A DNA stretch of 16,242 nt. Origin: Gammaproteobacteria bacterium. GTDB taxonomy: Bacteria > Pseudomonadota > Gammaproteobacteria > Steroidobacterales > Steroidobacteraceae. Each line of letters starts with the position of its first letter. Within the stretch, counting starts at the first letter, position 1. Below, piece by piece: positions 1-7,463 of the stretch. The translations under genes and the position numbers were made by a program. The DNA is taken from positions 1-16,242 of the forward strand of contig JAOUGR010000006.1 of assembly GCA_029857655.1 (NCBI GenBank), in the 5' to 3' direction. The notes beneath the pieces were generated by a model that made no database searches, was not told the origin of the DNA, and worked only from the letters and a program-made list of their open reading frames with translations.

Positions 1-697
1 CGATCGATAGCCCGAGGCCGGTTCCACCGTATTGCCGGGCAGTCGAGGCATCGGCCTGCATGAATGGCTGGAACAGCCGCGGGATCAGGTCTTCTGCAAG
101 CCCGACGCCGGTATCCTGCACCTCGAAGCGGACCACGATGGCGGCGCCCAGGGCGCGCTCTTTCGTCACGCGGATCACGACCTCGCCGTGGGGCGTGAAC
201 TTGATCGCATTCGACACCAGGTTGGTCAGCGCCTGCCGGATGCGGGCAGGATCGCCCAGTACCCGCTCGGGCAGGTCGAGCGCAACGTCCACGATCAGTT
301 CCAGGTTCTTGGCCGCGGCCTGGATCGCCACGTTGCTCGCGACCTCCTCGACGTGGGCGCGCAGGTCCATCTCGACGCGCTCGAGTTCAAGCTTGCCGGC
401 CTCGATCTTCGAGTAATCGAGCAGGTCGTTGATCACCGCAAGCAGTGAATCGGCGCTGGAACGGATGATGTTCGCGTACTCGCGCTGGCGACGATCCAGC
501 TCCGTGTCCAGCAGCAGGGTGGTCATGCCGATGACGCCATTCATGGGCGTGCGGATCTCGTGACTGACATTGGAGAGAAACTCGCTGCGCGTGCGGCTGG
601 CGGATTCCGCCTGGCGCAGTGCCTTGGCCAGCGCCGAGCGCTGATCCTGGAGGGCCCTCTCAAGCTGCTCAATCCGTCGTTGCGGGTCTTCGCTCAT
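1..697 (-). CDS. Sensor histidine kinase, partial (3' end beyond left edge)
   Basis: Autophosphorylating kinase of a two-component system. The 232 residues in the window read: a short charged, probably coiled-coil lead of about 38 residues, then a HisKA domain with [10 protein letters not shown] (phospho-acceptor His46), an N-box with Asn159 and Asn163, the G1 box D-T-G-V-G-L (Asp195), an F-box region L-F-Q-P-F and the G2 box G-G-T-G-L-G-L-S at the window edge. The H-box form and spacing are those of hybrid kinases such as BarA or RpfC, but any receiver domain would lie outside the window. No transmembrane or PAS sensor precedes the HisKA domain if the ATG at 695-697 is the start, so it may be soluble or fed by a partner. 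The frame stays open upstream into the divergent response regulator, so a longer start cannot be excluded. It starts 27 bp from the response regulator gene, its probable partner. Confidence 0.93.
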   Translation of the reverse strand, partial: MSEDPQRRIEQLERALQDQRSALAKALRQAESASRTRSEFLSNVSHEIRTPMNGVIGMTTLLLDTELDRRQREYANIIRSSADSLLAVINDLLDYSKIEAGKLELERVEMDLRAHVEEVASNVAIQAAAKNLELIVDVALDLPERVLGDPARIRQALTNLVSNAIKFTPHGEVVIRVTKERALGAAIVVRFEVQDTGVGLAEDLIPRLFQPFMQADASTARQYGGTGLGLSI

Positions 698-724
698 CGA
701 GTATTCTTCACGCGGTGGGCCAAC

Positions 725-1113
<389 letters not shown>

Positions 1114-1117
<4 letters not shown>

Positions 1118-2277
1118 GCGGATTTCCGCTTCGCCAGCTATTGGCCTGCCTTTGCCTGGTGAGCGCTGCAGACGCGTCCCAGGCCTGCAATGAAGCGGCA
1201 CGAGAGCGTGTCGCGCAAAATGCCGAGGATACCGATGCGGGCTACGAACTCGCACGCTCCTGCGCAGCGGCCGGGCGTCATGAAGAGGCGCTGGCGCAGT
1301 ACGACCTGCTGCTCGCGCGCGACCCGGGCAATTCCGACTGGCTGCTCGGCAAGGCGCAAGCGCTCATCGCGCTGCACCGCCCTGACGAGGCATTACCGCT
1401 CCTTGAGCGCGGACGCAGCATTGCGCCCGCCTATGAAGACATCTGGCGCAGCAACGCGACGGCGCTCGAAATTCTCGAGGATTACGAGCGCGCCGACACC
1501 TTGCTCGCGGCGGCAGGGCGTGCCTTTCCGCAGTCCGGCTGGCCGGGCGCGAAACGCGCTGCACTCGCGGAACAAAGGCTGCTGCGTCGGGGCACGCGCA
1601 TTTCGTTCGCCGCGAGCCATGAGGATCTCTCGGGCGGCCGCGATCCCTGGCAGGCAGTTACGCTTGGCGTAGACAAGCCGCTCGATGACCATCGCCGGGT
1701 CCTCGGCGGCATACATATAGAAGAGCGATTCAAGGCCCGCGACGGTCAGTTTTCGTTCGGCTATGTGGACCGGGTGTCAAAGGACTGGTCTTTCAGCGTC
1801 TCCGGCGATCTCGCTCCCGGCGCCGAGGTGCTGCCGGAGTGGAGTTTCGTCGCGGAAGCCGGCCGCGCCTTGCCGGGTGCCCGCAGCATCGGCCTGCGCG
1901 CGCGCCATGCGAGCTATTCGACGGTGGATGTCGACTCGCTTGCCGCCACCATAGAGCAGTATGCCGCGCAGCTCCGTGTTGCCTACACGCTGACGGGCGC
2001 GCAGCCCTCGGGGCTCGGGACCAGCTTTGGCCATTCCCTGCGCATCGCGCACGACTACGGCATGTCGAGTCATGTAACGCTCGCGCTGGGCTACGGCGAG
2101 GAAGCCGAGACCGTCGCGCCCGGCGTCGTGCTGGTGACGCGGAACAAGGCCATCGGCGTCAACGGGGTGCATTGGCGCAACGCTTCCTGGGGTTACTCCT
2201 GGGAAGCTGGATGGTATGAACAGGGCGATCTCTACAACCGCGTGAGAATCAGCCTTGGACTTCAACACCGGTTCTGA
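1114..2277 (+). CDS. yaiO: YaiO-like TPR plus outer-membrane beta-barrel protein
   Basis: A 387-residue exported protein. Residues 1 to about 21 form a Sec signal peptide (basic start, Leu-rich core, Ala-x-Ala-like cleavage). Residues about 40-140 hold TPR-like helical pairs (for example [11 protein letters not shown] and the L-A-R-D-P-G turn). Residues about 155-387 are alternating polar/aromatic beta-strands ending in L-G-L-Q-H-R-F, the terminal Phe typical of outer-membrane barrels. This order matches the YaiO outer-membrane family and resembles PgaA/HmsH, in which a periplasmic TPR domain feeds an exporting barrel; it is much shorter than PgaA. A polymer-export role is inferred from that likeness and from the glycosyltransferase two genes downstream. 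It overlaps the response regulator by 4 nt (ATGA) and the HEAT gene by 23 nt. Confidence 0.85.
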
Positions 2278-3319
2278 CCTCGTCGTCACGATCGCATGGC
2301 GCAGCGCCATGATCGCGGCGCTCGCCTCCGCGCTGATGCTCACCTTTGCTTTGATCGTGCGACGCTACCTGCATTGGCAGGATCGCGTCCAGGCTCGGGT
2401 CGCCGCCAGATGGAGGCCGCTGCTCACGCAGATCGCGATCGAGGAGCAGGGCTTCATCGAGTTGCCACGACTGCGCGCCCGGCATGTGCCGTTCCTGCTG
2501 GAAGAGTGGAATGCGCTGCATGACGCCGTGCGTGGCGAGTCAACCGCCAGGCTCAACGAAACAGCACTGCGGCTCGGCCTCGACGAAATCGCGCGTCACC
2601 TGATGAATTCGCGCGAGGTCGGCAAGCGGATCCTGGCAATCCGCACGCTCGGCCACCTGCGCGATGCGACGGCCTGGAAGACGCTGCAGGAGCAGCTGGT
2701 TTCGGCGAATGCACTGGTGTCCTTCTACGCCGCTGCGGCGCTGGTGCGGATCGACGCCCAGCGCGCAATGCCCGGCATCATGCTGCAGGTGGCGGAGCGC
2801 GAGAGCTGGCCCGGCGAGGCGATGTCGCGGCTGCTGGTGGACGCGGGCGCCGATGTGGCGCGCGAGCCGATCCGCGCGCTGATGCTTTCGCTCGAGCCCG
2901 CCAAGGTGCCGCCGCTGTTGCCCTGGCTCTCCCACGTGGACGCGGTGCTCGGCAGCGAAGTCGCGACCGAACTGTTGCGCCGCCACGCGGGCGACGATGA
3001 CATCGTCGCCGCCGCGCTGCTGGTGCTGCTGGAGCCCGCAATGCTGCCGGAAGTGCGGCACTACGCGAGTTCTACGGACGCCGACGTCCGCGAGCACCTG
3101 GCGATCGCGATCGGCAACCTGGGCGATCTCGACGAAATGGCACTGCTGATGCGGTTGATGGGCGATCGTGTCTGGTGGGTCCGTTACCGTGCCGCGCAGG
3201 CACTGTTGAAACTCCGGGGCATGAATGCGGGGTTGCTGGAAACGGTGCCCGCGCGACTCACCGATCCGTTTGCGCAGGACATGCTGAAGCACGTGCGGGC
3301 CGAGGCCGCGCTCGGATGA
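2255..3319 (+). CDS. Membrane-anchored HEAT-repeat protein
   Basis: A 354-residue protein with one hydrophobic helix at residues about 13-37, followed at once by basic residues (R-R-Y-L-H-W-Q-D-R), which predicts a cytoplasmic C-terminal part by the positive-inside rule. From about residue 100 onward it is made of HEAT/Armadillo-type helical pairs, for example K-R-I-L-A-I-R-T-L-G-H-L, D-V-R-E-H-L-A-I-A-I-G-N-L-G and V-R-Y-R-A-A-Q-A-L-L. HEAT solenoids are usually protein-binding scaffolds. The frame begins at TTG 2255, 23 nt inside the YaiO gene; the first in-frame ATG is at 2309 and would cut into the membrane helix, so TTG is preferred although its ribosome site is weak. The stop overlaps the glycosyltransferase start (ATGA at 3316-3319). 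I infer that it bridges the synthase and the export apparatus; no enzyme motif is visible. Confidence 0.8.
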   Translation: MDFNTGSDLVVTIAWRSAMIAALASALMLTFALIVRRYLHWQDRVQARVAARWRPLLTQIAIEEQGFIELPRLRARHVPFLLEEWNALHDAVRGESTARLNETALRLGLDEIARHLMNSREVGKRILAIRTLGHLRDATAWKTLQEQLVSANALVSFYAAAALVRIDAQRAMPGIMLQVAERESWPGEAMSRLLVDAGADVAREPIRALMLSLEPAKVPPLLPWLSHVDAVLGSEVATELLRRHAGDDDIVAAALLVLLEPAMLPEVRHYASSTDADVREHLAIAIGNLGDLDEMALLMRLMGDRVWWVRYRAAQALLKLRGMNAGLLETVPARLTDPFAQDMLKHVRAEAALG

Positions 3320-4716
3320 ACCTGCGCGTGGCACTCGAGGGTGTGCAGTGGCTGTTTCTCGGCTACTTCATCGTCCTGAACAGCATTTACCTGGGGCTTG
3401 CATTCATGGCGCTGTTTGGCCTGCGCCGCTACATGAGGGGTATCAGTGTTGCCGAGCGCGTGTACTCGCACCTGCAGATGCCGATTTCGCTGGTCGTGCC
3501 CGCATACAACGAGGCGGCAACCATCGTAACCTCGATCCGCGCGCTATTGCAGCTGCGCTACCAGCACTTCGAGGTCATCATCGTCAACGACGGCTCGAAG
3601 GACGACACGCTTGCTGTCATCGAGCGCGAGTTCAAGCTGCAGCCGTTCCCCGAAGCCTACCGGGTCCAGATCAAGACCAAGCCAGTACGTGGTGTTTACC
3701 GGTCGCTGACGCATCCCAACCTGCGTGTGATCGACAAGGAGAATGGCGGCGGCAAGGCGGATGCCACGAATGCCGGCATCAACGCGGCACGCTATCCCAT
3801 CTTTTATTGCGGCGACGCCGACTCGGTGCTCGACCCGCACAGCATGGAACACGTCGTGCGGCCATTCCTCGAGGACCCGCGCACCGTGGCCTGCGGCGGC
3901 ACGGTGCGGATCATCAACGGCTGCAAGGTGCGCGGCGGCGTGCTGGAAAAGGTCGGGCTGCCGCGCAATCCGCTGGCGCTGGTGCAGGTGGTCGAGTACC
4001 TGCGGGCATTCCTGGGCGGGCGACTCGGCTGGAGTGCGATCAACGGCATGCTGATCGTTTCCGGCGCATTCGGCGTATTCCATCGCGACACGGTGGTCGC
4101 CGCCGGTGGATTCCGCGCCGACGTGATCGGCGAAGACATGGAAATGACGGTCCGGCTGCATCGCAAGCTGAGCGAGCGCGGCGTGCGTTATCGGGTGGCG
4201 TTCATTCCCGATCCCGTGTGCTGGACCGACGCGCCGGAGGACGTGGCTACGCTTGCCAAGCAGCGCAAGCGCTGGCACCGCGGGCTGGCAGAGAGTCTGT
4301 GGGGAAACCGCAAGCTCTGCTTTGCGAAGAACAGCGGCTCCGCGGGCTGGGTCGCATTCCCGTTCTTCGTGCTGTTCGAACTGTTGAGCCCGGTCATCGA
4401 GGTAGGCGGGTTCCTGGTCATGGGCCTGGCATTGGCGCTCGGCATGATGACCGGCACCTCATTCCTGGCATTCGTCGCGGCGGCATTCGCACTGGGCGTG
4501 ATGCTCTCGACCACGGCCCTGCTGCTCGAGGAACTTTCGTTCCATACCTACCCGAAGGCGCGTCATGTGCTGGCGCTCTTTGTGGTCGCCATCCTCGAGA
4601 ACTTCGGTTACCGGCAGGTCATATCGGTGTGGAAACTGCAGGCACTCTACGGCTGGCTCACCGGCCGGCGCATCCCGTGGGGCGACATGAAACGCAAGGC
4701 CAACTGGCAACAGTAA
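3316..4716 (+). CDS. Membrane glycosyltransferase family 2 (PgaC/HmsR/NodC-like polysaccharide synthase)
   Basis: A 466-residue GT2 enzyme that would transfer sugars from a nucleotide-sugar to a growing glycan at the cytoplasmic face of the inner membrane. An N-terminal membrane helix (residues about 11-37) is followed by the GT-A core: P-A-Y-N-E, then N-D-G-S with Asp92, the metal-binding D-A-D (Asp167, Asp169), G-E-D (Glu273, Asp274) and Q-R-K-R-W (316-320), the Q-x-x-R-W motif of processive synthases. Several hydrophobic segments fill residues about 350-440. This layout matches poly-beta-1,6-GlcNAc synthases and relatives, but the substrate cannot be read from sequence. The ATG at 3316 overlaps the HEAT stop; earlier in-frame starts would lie inside that gene. 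No deacetylase, PilZ domain or second synthase subunit is present nearby. Chitin-oligomer or hyaluronan-like products are alternatives. Confidence 0.9.
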   Translation: MNLRVALEGVQWLFLGYFIVLNSIYLGLAFMALFGLRRYMRGISVAERVYSHLQMPISLVVPAYNEAATIVTSIRALLQLRYQHFEVIIVNDGSKDDTLAVIEREFKLQPFPEAYRVQIKTKPVRGVYRSLTHPNLRVIDKENGGGKADATNAGINAARYPIFYCGDADSVLDPHSMEHVVRPFLEDPRTVACGGTVRIINGCKVRGGVLEKVGLPRNPLALVQVVEYLRAFLGGRLGWSAINGMLIVSGAFGVFHRDTVVAAGGFRADVIGEDMEMTVRLHRKLSERGVRYRVAFIPDPVCWTDAPEDVATLAKQRKRWHRGLAESLWGNRKLCFAKNSGSAGWVAFPFFVLFELLSPVIEVGGFLVMGLALALGMMTGTSFLAFVAAAFALGVMLSTTALLLEELSFHTYPKARHVLALFVVAILENFGYRQVISVWKLQALYGWLTGRRIPWGDMKRKANWQQ

Positions 4717-4719
4717 CCG

Positions 4720-5361
4720 TCAGCCGCGGTGCCAGCGGCTCCCGGCCCAGGCGAAAATCCCCGGCGAGATCGAGAGCAGCACGATCAACACGATCACGAT
4801 GCTCAGGTTCTGCCTGACCCACGGAATGTTGCCGAAGAAAAAGCCGGCGAGGCTCAGCGATACAACCCACAGCACCGCCGCCACGACGCAGTAGCCGAGG
4901 TAGCGCAGGTAGGGCATGGCGCCGATGCCCGCGACGAATGGCGCGTAGGTGCGGATGATCGGGATGAAGCGCGCCAGGATGATGGTCTTGCCGCCGTGGC
5001 GCTCGTAGAAATCGTGGGCACGCGCGAGATGCGCCGGGTTGAACCAGCGCGAACGTTCGTAATGGAATACCTTCGGCCCGACCAGCCGTCCGACGCCGTA
5101 ATTGACGTTATCCCCGGTCAGCGCCGCAGCGATCAGCACGATCATGAGTGTCGCGATATCCATCTCACCGGCGGCGGCCAGCGTACCGCTGACGAACAAC
5201 AGTGAATCTCCCGGCAGGAACGGCCAGACCACGAGGCCGGTTTCGATGAACACGATCAGGAACAGGATCGCGTAGATGCCGGTGTGATACTCGGCGACCA
5301 GCGCCTGCAGGTGCACATCGAGGTGCATCGCGATGTCGAGCAGCGAGGCTAGCAGGTCCAT
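4720..5361 (-). CDS. DedA family inner-membrane protein
   Basis: A 213-residue polytopic membrane protein of the DedA/SNARE-associated (VTT) superfamily, whose members are linked to membrane lipid (undecaprenyl-phosphate or phosphatidylethanolamine) translocation, proton-motive-force homeostasis and antibiotic tolerance. It shows the F-I-E-T-G and F-L-P-G-D-S stretch of the first re-entrant region (Glu40, Asp52), G-D-N-V-N-Y-G-V-G-R, and the second region A-R-F-I-P-I-I-R-T with Arg131 and Arg137. These four residues sit at nearly the positions of the essential acidic and basic residues reported for E. coli YqjA (family knowledge). The start at 5361 has no good ribosome site but gives the usual family length. 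Its stop codon is 3 bp from the convergent glycosyltransferase stop. It may be the last gene of the minus-strand run or have its own promoter. Confidence 0.92.
   Translation of the reverse strand: MDLLASLLDIAMHLDVHLQALVAEYHTGIYAILFLIVFIETGLVVWPFLPGDSLLFVSGTLAAAGEMDIATLMIVLIAAALTGDNVNYGVGRLVGPKVFHYERSRWFNPAHLARAHDFYERHGGKTIILARFIPIIRTYAPFVAGIGAMPYLRYLGYCVVAAVLWVVSLSLAGFFFGNIPWVRQNLSIVIVLIVLLSISPGIFAWAGSRWHRG
4722..4740. terminator. Possible stem-loop at the convergent gene junction
   Basis: AGCCGC (4722-4727) and GCGGCT (4735-4740) form a perfect 6-bp stem with a 7-nt loop, 5 nt after the glycosyltransferase stop and inside the last codons of the convergent DedA gene. No T-run follows on either strand, so it is at best a weak or bidirectional terminator. 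Confidence 0.3.
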
Positions 5362-5374
5362 CGGTGGATTCTAG

Positions 5375-5410
5375 CGAATCCCCGGCCATCCAGCCGCGCG
5401 GCCGGATTCG
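5375..5410. terminator. Inverted repeat between the beta-propeller gene and dedA
   Basis: CGAAT-CC-CCGGCC (5375-5387) pairs with GGCCGG-ATTCG (5400-5410): an 11-bp stem interrupted by a 2-nt bulge, with a 12-nt loop. It fills most of the 55-bp gap between the end of the beta-propeller gene and the start of dedA on the minus strand. No T-run follows, so it could be an attenuating or mRNA-stabilising stem or an operator rather than a classical terminator. Confidence 0.4.
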
Positions 5411-5416
5411 CTCGAG

Positions 5417-6343
5417 TCAGGGTGTCGGATTTCCCCAAATCGGCGACCACTGCGTCAGCGGCTGATCCAGCACCAGTGTTGCGGTACCGCCGGCGGTACT
5501 GATCAGGAAAAGATTGTAATCTCCGGTCGCGTCCACCCTGGCGACAGCGAGCAGATCGCCGCCCGGCCACCAGGCCGGGTGAATGAGTGCGTTGGTCGAG
5601 GCGCTGATGGTGAGCGCATGCAGGTCTGTGCCGTCCGCATTCATGATCATGATCTCGGTGTCGATGTGCGCGCCACCGCCGGTCTGCACGCTCTCGAATG
5701 CGATCTTCGTGCTGTCTGCGGACCAGGTCGGGTGAAATTCATCCGTGGATGGCCTGTTGGTCAACCGGACGTCACCTGCGCCGTCGATGCCCATCACGTG
5801 AACTTCGAGATCCTGCGCGCCGTCGCAATTCGTCACGTACGCGATCTTCGTACCGTCGGGTGACCAGGCGGGATCGCTGTCGAAGCAAGTATTGCGCGTC
5901 AACTGCCTCGGGTCATTGCCATTGGGCCTGATCTTGAAGATTTCCATGTCTCCATCCTGATCGGTGGCATAGGCGATCTGGTTTCCGTCCGGATCCCAGC
6001 TCGGCAGGCGGTCCATTTGCGGGCCGCTCGTGATCTGGGATACATTGCTGCCATCGGCGTTCATCACGTAAAGATCAAAATCCCCCGTCCGGTTCGACGC
6101 GAACGCAATCTTCATCTCCTGCTGGTTCCAGTCTGCATCCATGTCATCGCCAAAGCTCTGCGTCAGGTTGACGGGCGTACTCGATGCCGTGCCGCGATCC
6201 ACCACCACGTCCCAGATCTCGAAGCCGGCGGGCTGGGTATTGTTCTGCCCCTCGTAGATGACATGGCCCTTGGCATTTGGGCCGCCGCCGCAGGCAACGC
6301 AGGAAGTGGCCGCACAAAGCAGGATCAGGCTGCGGATATTCAT
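5417..6343 (-). CDS. TolB-like (PD40) beta-propeller lipoprotein
   Basis: A 308-residue exported protein. The N-terminus M-N-I-R-S-L-I-L-L-C is a signal peptide ending in a Cys cluster (A-T-S-C-V-A-C-G-G-G); Cys18 or Cys15 would be the lipidated residue, though neither fits the strict lipobox perfectly. The mature part has about five PD40/WD40-like repeats of the form P-x-W-S-P-D-G-x-x-I-A-Y followed by D-x-x-I-x-x-M-N-A-D-G-x-x-x-x-x-L-T, as in the TolB propeller. It lacks TolB's N-terminal domain, so it is not TolB itself but a surface or periplasmic propeller lipoprotein, perhaps a binding module. I chose the ATG at 6343 because of its signal peptide and a strong GGAGGGG site 7 nt upstream; longer in-frame starts would overlap the upstream transporter gene. 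It follows that gene by 58 bp on the same strand. Confidence 0.85.
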   Translation of the reverse strand: MNIRSLILLCAATSCVACGGGPNAKGHVIYEGQNNTQPAGFEIWDVVVDRGTASSTPVNLTQSFGDDMDADWNQQEMKIAFASNRTGDFDLYVMNADGSNVSQITSGPQMDRLPSWDPDGNQIAYATDQDGDMEIFKIRPNGNDPRQLTRNTCFDSDPAWSPDGTKIAYVTNCDGAQDLEVHVMGIDGAGDVRLTNRPSTDEFHPTWSADSTKIAFESVQTGGGAHIDTEIMIMNADGTDLHALTISASTNALIHPAWWPGGDLLAVARVDATGDYNLFLISTAGGTATLVLDQPLTQWSPIWGNPTP

Positions 6344-6350
6344 TTCGACG

Positions 6351-6357
6351 CCCCTCC
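6351..6357 (-). promoter_or_regulatory. Ribosome binding site of the beta-propeller lipoprotein gene
   Basis: GGAGGGG on the minus strand, 7 nt before the ATG at 6343. It fixes this start against the longer open frame upstream. Confidence 0.75.
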
Positions 6358-6401
6358 GATTGAAATCATCGGACCGACCGAATCGTACACCCGGTGGCAA
6401 C

Positions 6402-7460
6402 CTAGGCAAACACGACCAGGCACCATAGCAATGCGCACAAGCCGGTGAGCAGTGCTGCCAGGAAGGACAGCAGGATCGGACGCCAGCCGGCCTCGCGCAG
6501 ATGCGAGACAGTGACGCCGAGTCCGACCGCGGCCATGCCACAGAGCAGCAACCATTCGGATGCCAGGTTGGCGAGCGCCAGGAATTGTTGCCACCGTGGC
6601 AGCCAGTGCGCCGATTCGCCGCTCGCGCCATCGCCCAGCGTGCGCAGTACGACAAAGCCGATGAAGAACAGCACGAATGCAGGCACGGCTTTGCGACGCA
6701 GGCCCTGCGGCAGCTGCGCCGGCTGGCCGCCATCGCCGCGCGCGCCCCACCATGCGGCCAGCGGCACGAGCAACAAGAGCCCGAGCGTGCGCATGAATTT
6801 CGTGAGCCCGGCGATCGGCACGGCTTCAGGCGCACCGAACTGCTGCGCATATATCAGTGATGCGCCGACGACCTGCGAGGTGTCGTGGATCGAGGCACCG
6901 AAGAACATGCCTGCCGTAACGGGAGCGTCAAATAGCGCCCCGGCAAGCCACGGGTAGCCGATCATCGCCATCGAGCCGAACAGCACGACACAGGTGAGCG
7001 CGACGCCGATGTCGGCCTTGCGCGCATGCAGCAGCGGCGCGACCGCGATGATCGCGGTGCAGCCGCAGATCGCGGTTCCCGCTGCCAGCAACTGGCGCAT
7101 CACCGGCGCGACACCGAGCAGGCGGCCGATGCCGATCGCCGCGGTGATCGCAACTGCGACACAGGACAGCACGACGGGAACCGCCATCAGGCTGACGTCG
7201 CCGAGCACGGCGAGCGTCAGGCGCAGCCCGATCAGCGCAATACCGGCGCGCAGCAACGACTGGCCCGCAAATTCGAGGCCGCGCTCGGCCCAGGCACCGA
7301 CACCCAGCACATTCCGCCACAGCACACCGAGCAGAATTGCGCAGAGCACGGCGCTGATGGCGCCGCCAGTGGCATATGAGGCAACTTTCGCGACGATGGC
7401 GAGTGCGGCCGCGAATGCGAGACCGGGCAGAGTCGCCTGTATGAGTCCGCCGCTCGTCAC
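6402..7460 (-). CDS. yeiH: YeiH/UPF0324-type putative sulfate exporter family membrane protein
   Basis: A 352-residue protein with about ten hydrophobic segments. Family marks are G-I-A-L-I-G-L-R-L-T-L, the G-T-A-I-C-G-C-T-A-I stretch and G-A-S-I-H-D-T-S-Q-V-V-G-A, which identify the YeiH/putative sulfate exporter (PSE) family of inner-membrane proteins. The substrate is not established for most members; the sulfate or sulfonate label comes from a few relatives. The start is GTG at 7458-7460 and has no clear ribosome site, but it lies 3 bp after the amidohydrolase stop, so translational coupling is likely. YeiH genes are often paired with a LysR regulator; none is present here. The next gene on the strand is the propeller lipoprotein. 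Confidence 0.88.
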   Translation of the reverse strand: MTSGGLIQATLPGLAFAAALAIVAKVASYATGGAISAVLCAILLGVLWRNVLGVGAWAERGLEFAGQSLLRAGIALIGLRLTLAVLGDVSLMAVPVVLSCVAVAITAAIGIGRLLGVAPVMRQLLAAGTAICGCTAIIAVAPLLHARKADIGVALTCVVLFGSMAMIGYPWLAGALFDAPVTAGMFFGASIHDTSQVVGASLIYAQQFGAPEAVPIAGLTKFMRTLGLLLLVPLAAWWGARGDGGQPAQLPQGLRRKAVPAFVLFFIGFVVLRTLGDGASGESAHWLPRWQQFLALANLASEWLLLCGMAAVGLGVTVSHLREAGWRPILLSFLAALLTGLCALLWCLVVFA

Positions 7461-7463
7461 GGG

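Noticed and set aside
32..448. Plus-strand open frames at the left edge
   Set aside because: They lie antisense to a clear histidine kinase with all catalytic boxes on the minus strand and show no recognisable domain.
560..724. Longer N-terminus for the response regulator
   Set aside because: It would add 55 residues antisense to the kinase HisKA region; the canonical receiver begins just after the ATG at 725.
3175..3315. Longer N-terminus for the glycosyltransferase
   Set aside because: It would run through the HEAT-repeat gene in another frame; the ATG at 3316 gives a normal N-terminal membrane helix and an ATGA overlap.
3348..4817. Second long plus-strand frame over the glycosyltransferase
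   Set aside because: Shifted frame of a well-supported GT2 gene; its Arg/Ala/Gly-rich composition is typical of high-GC shadows.
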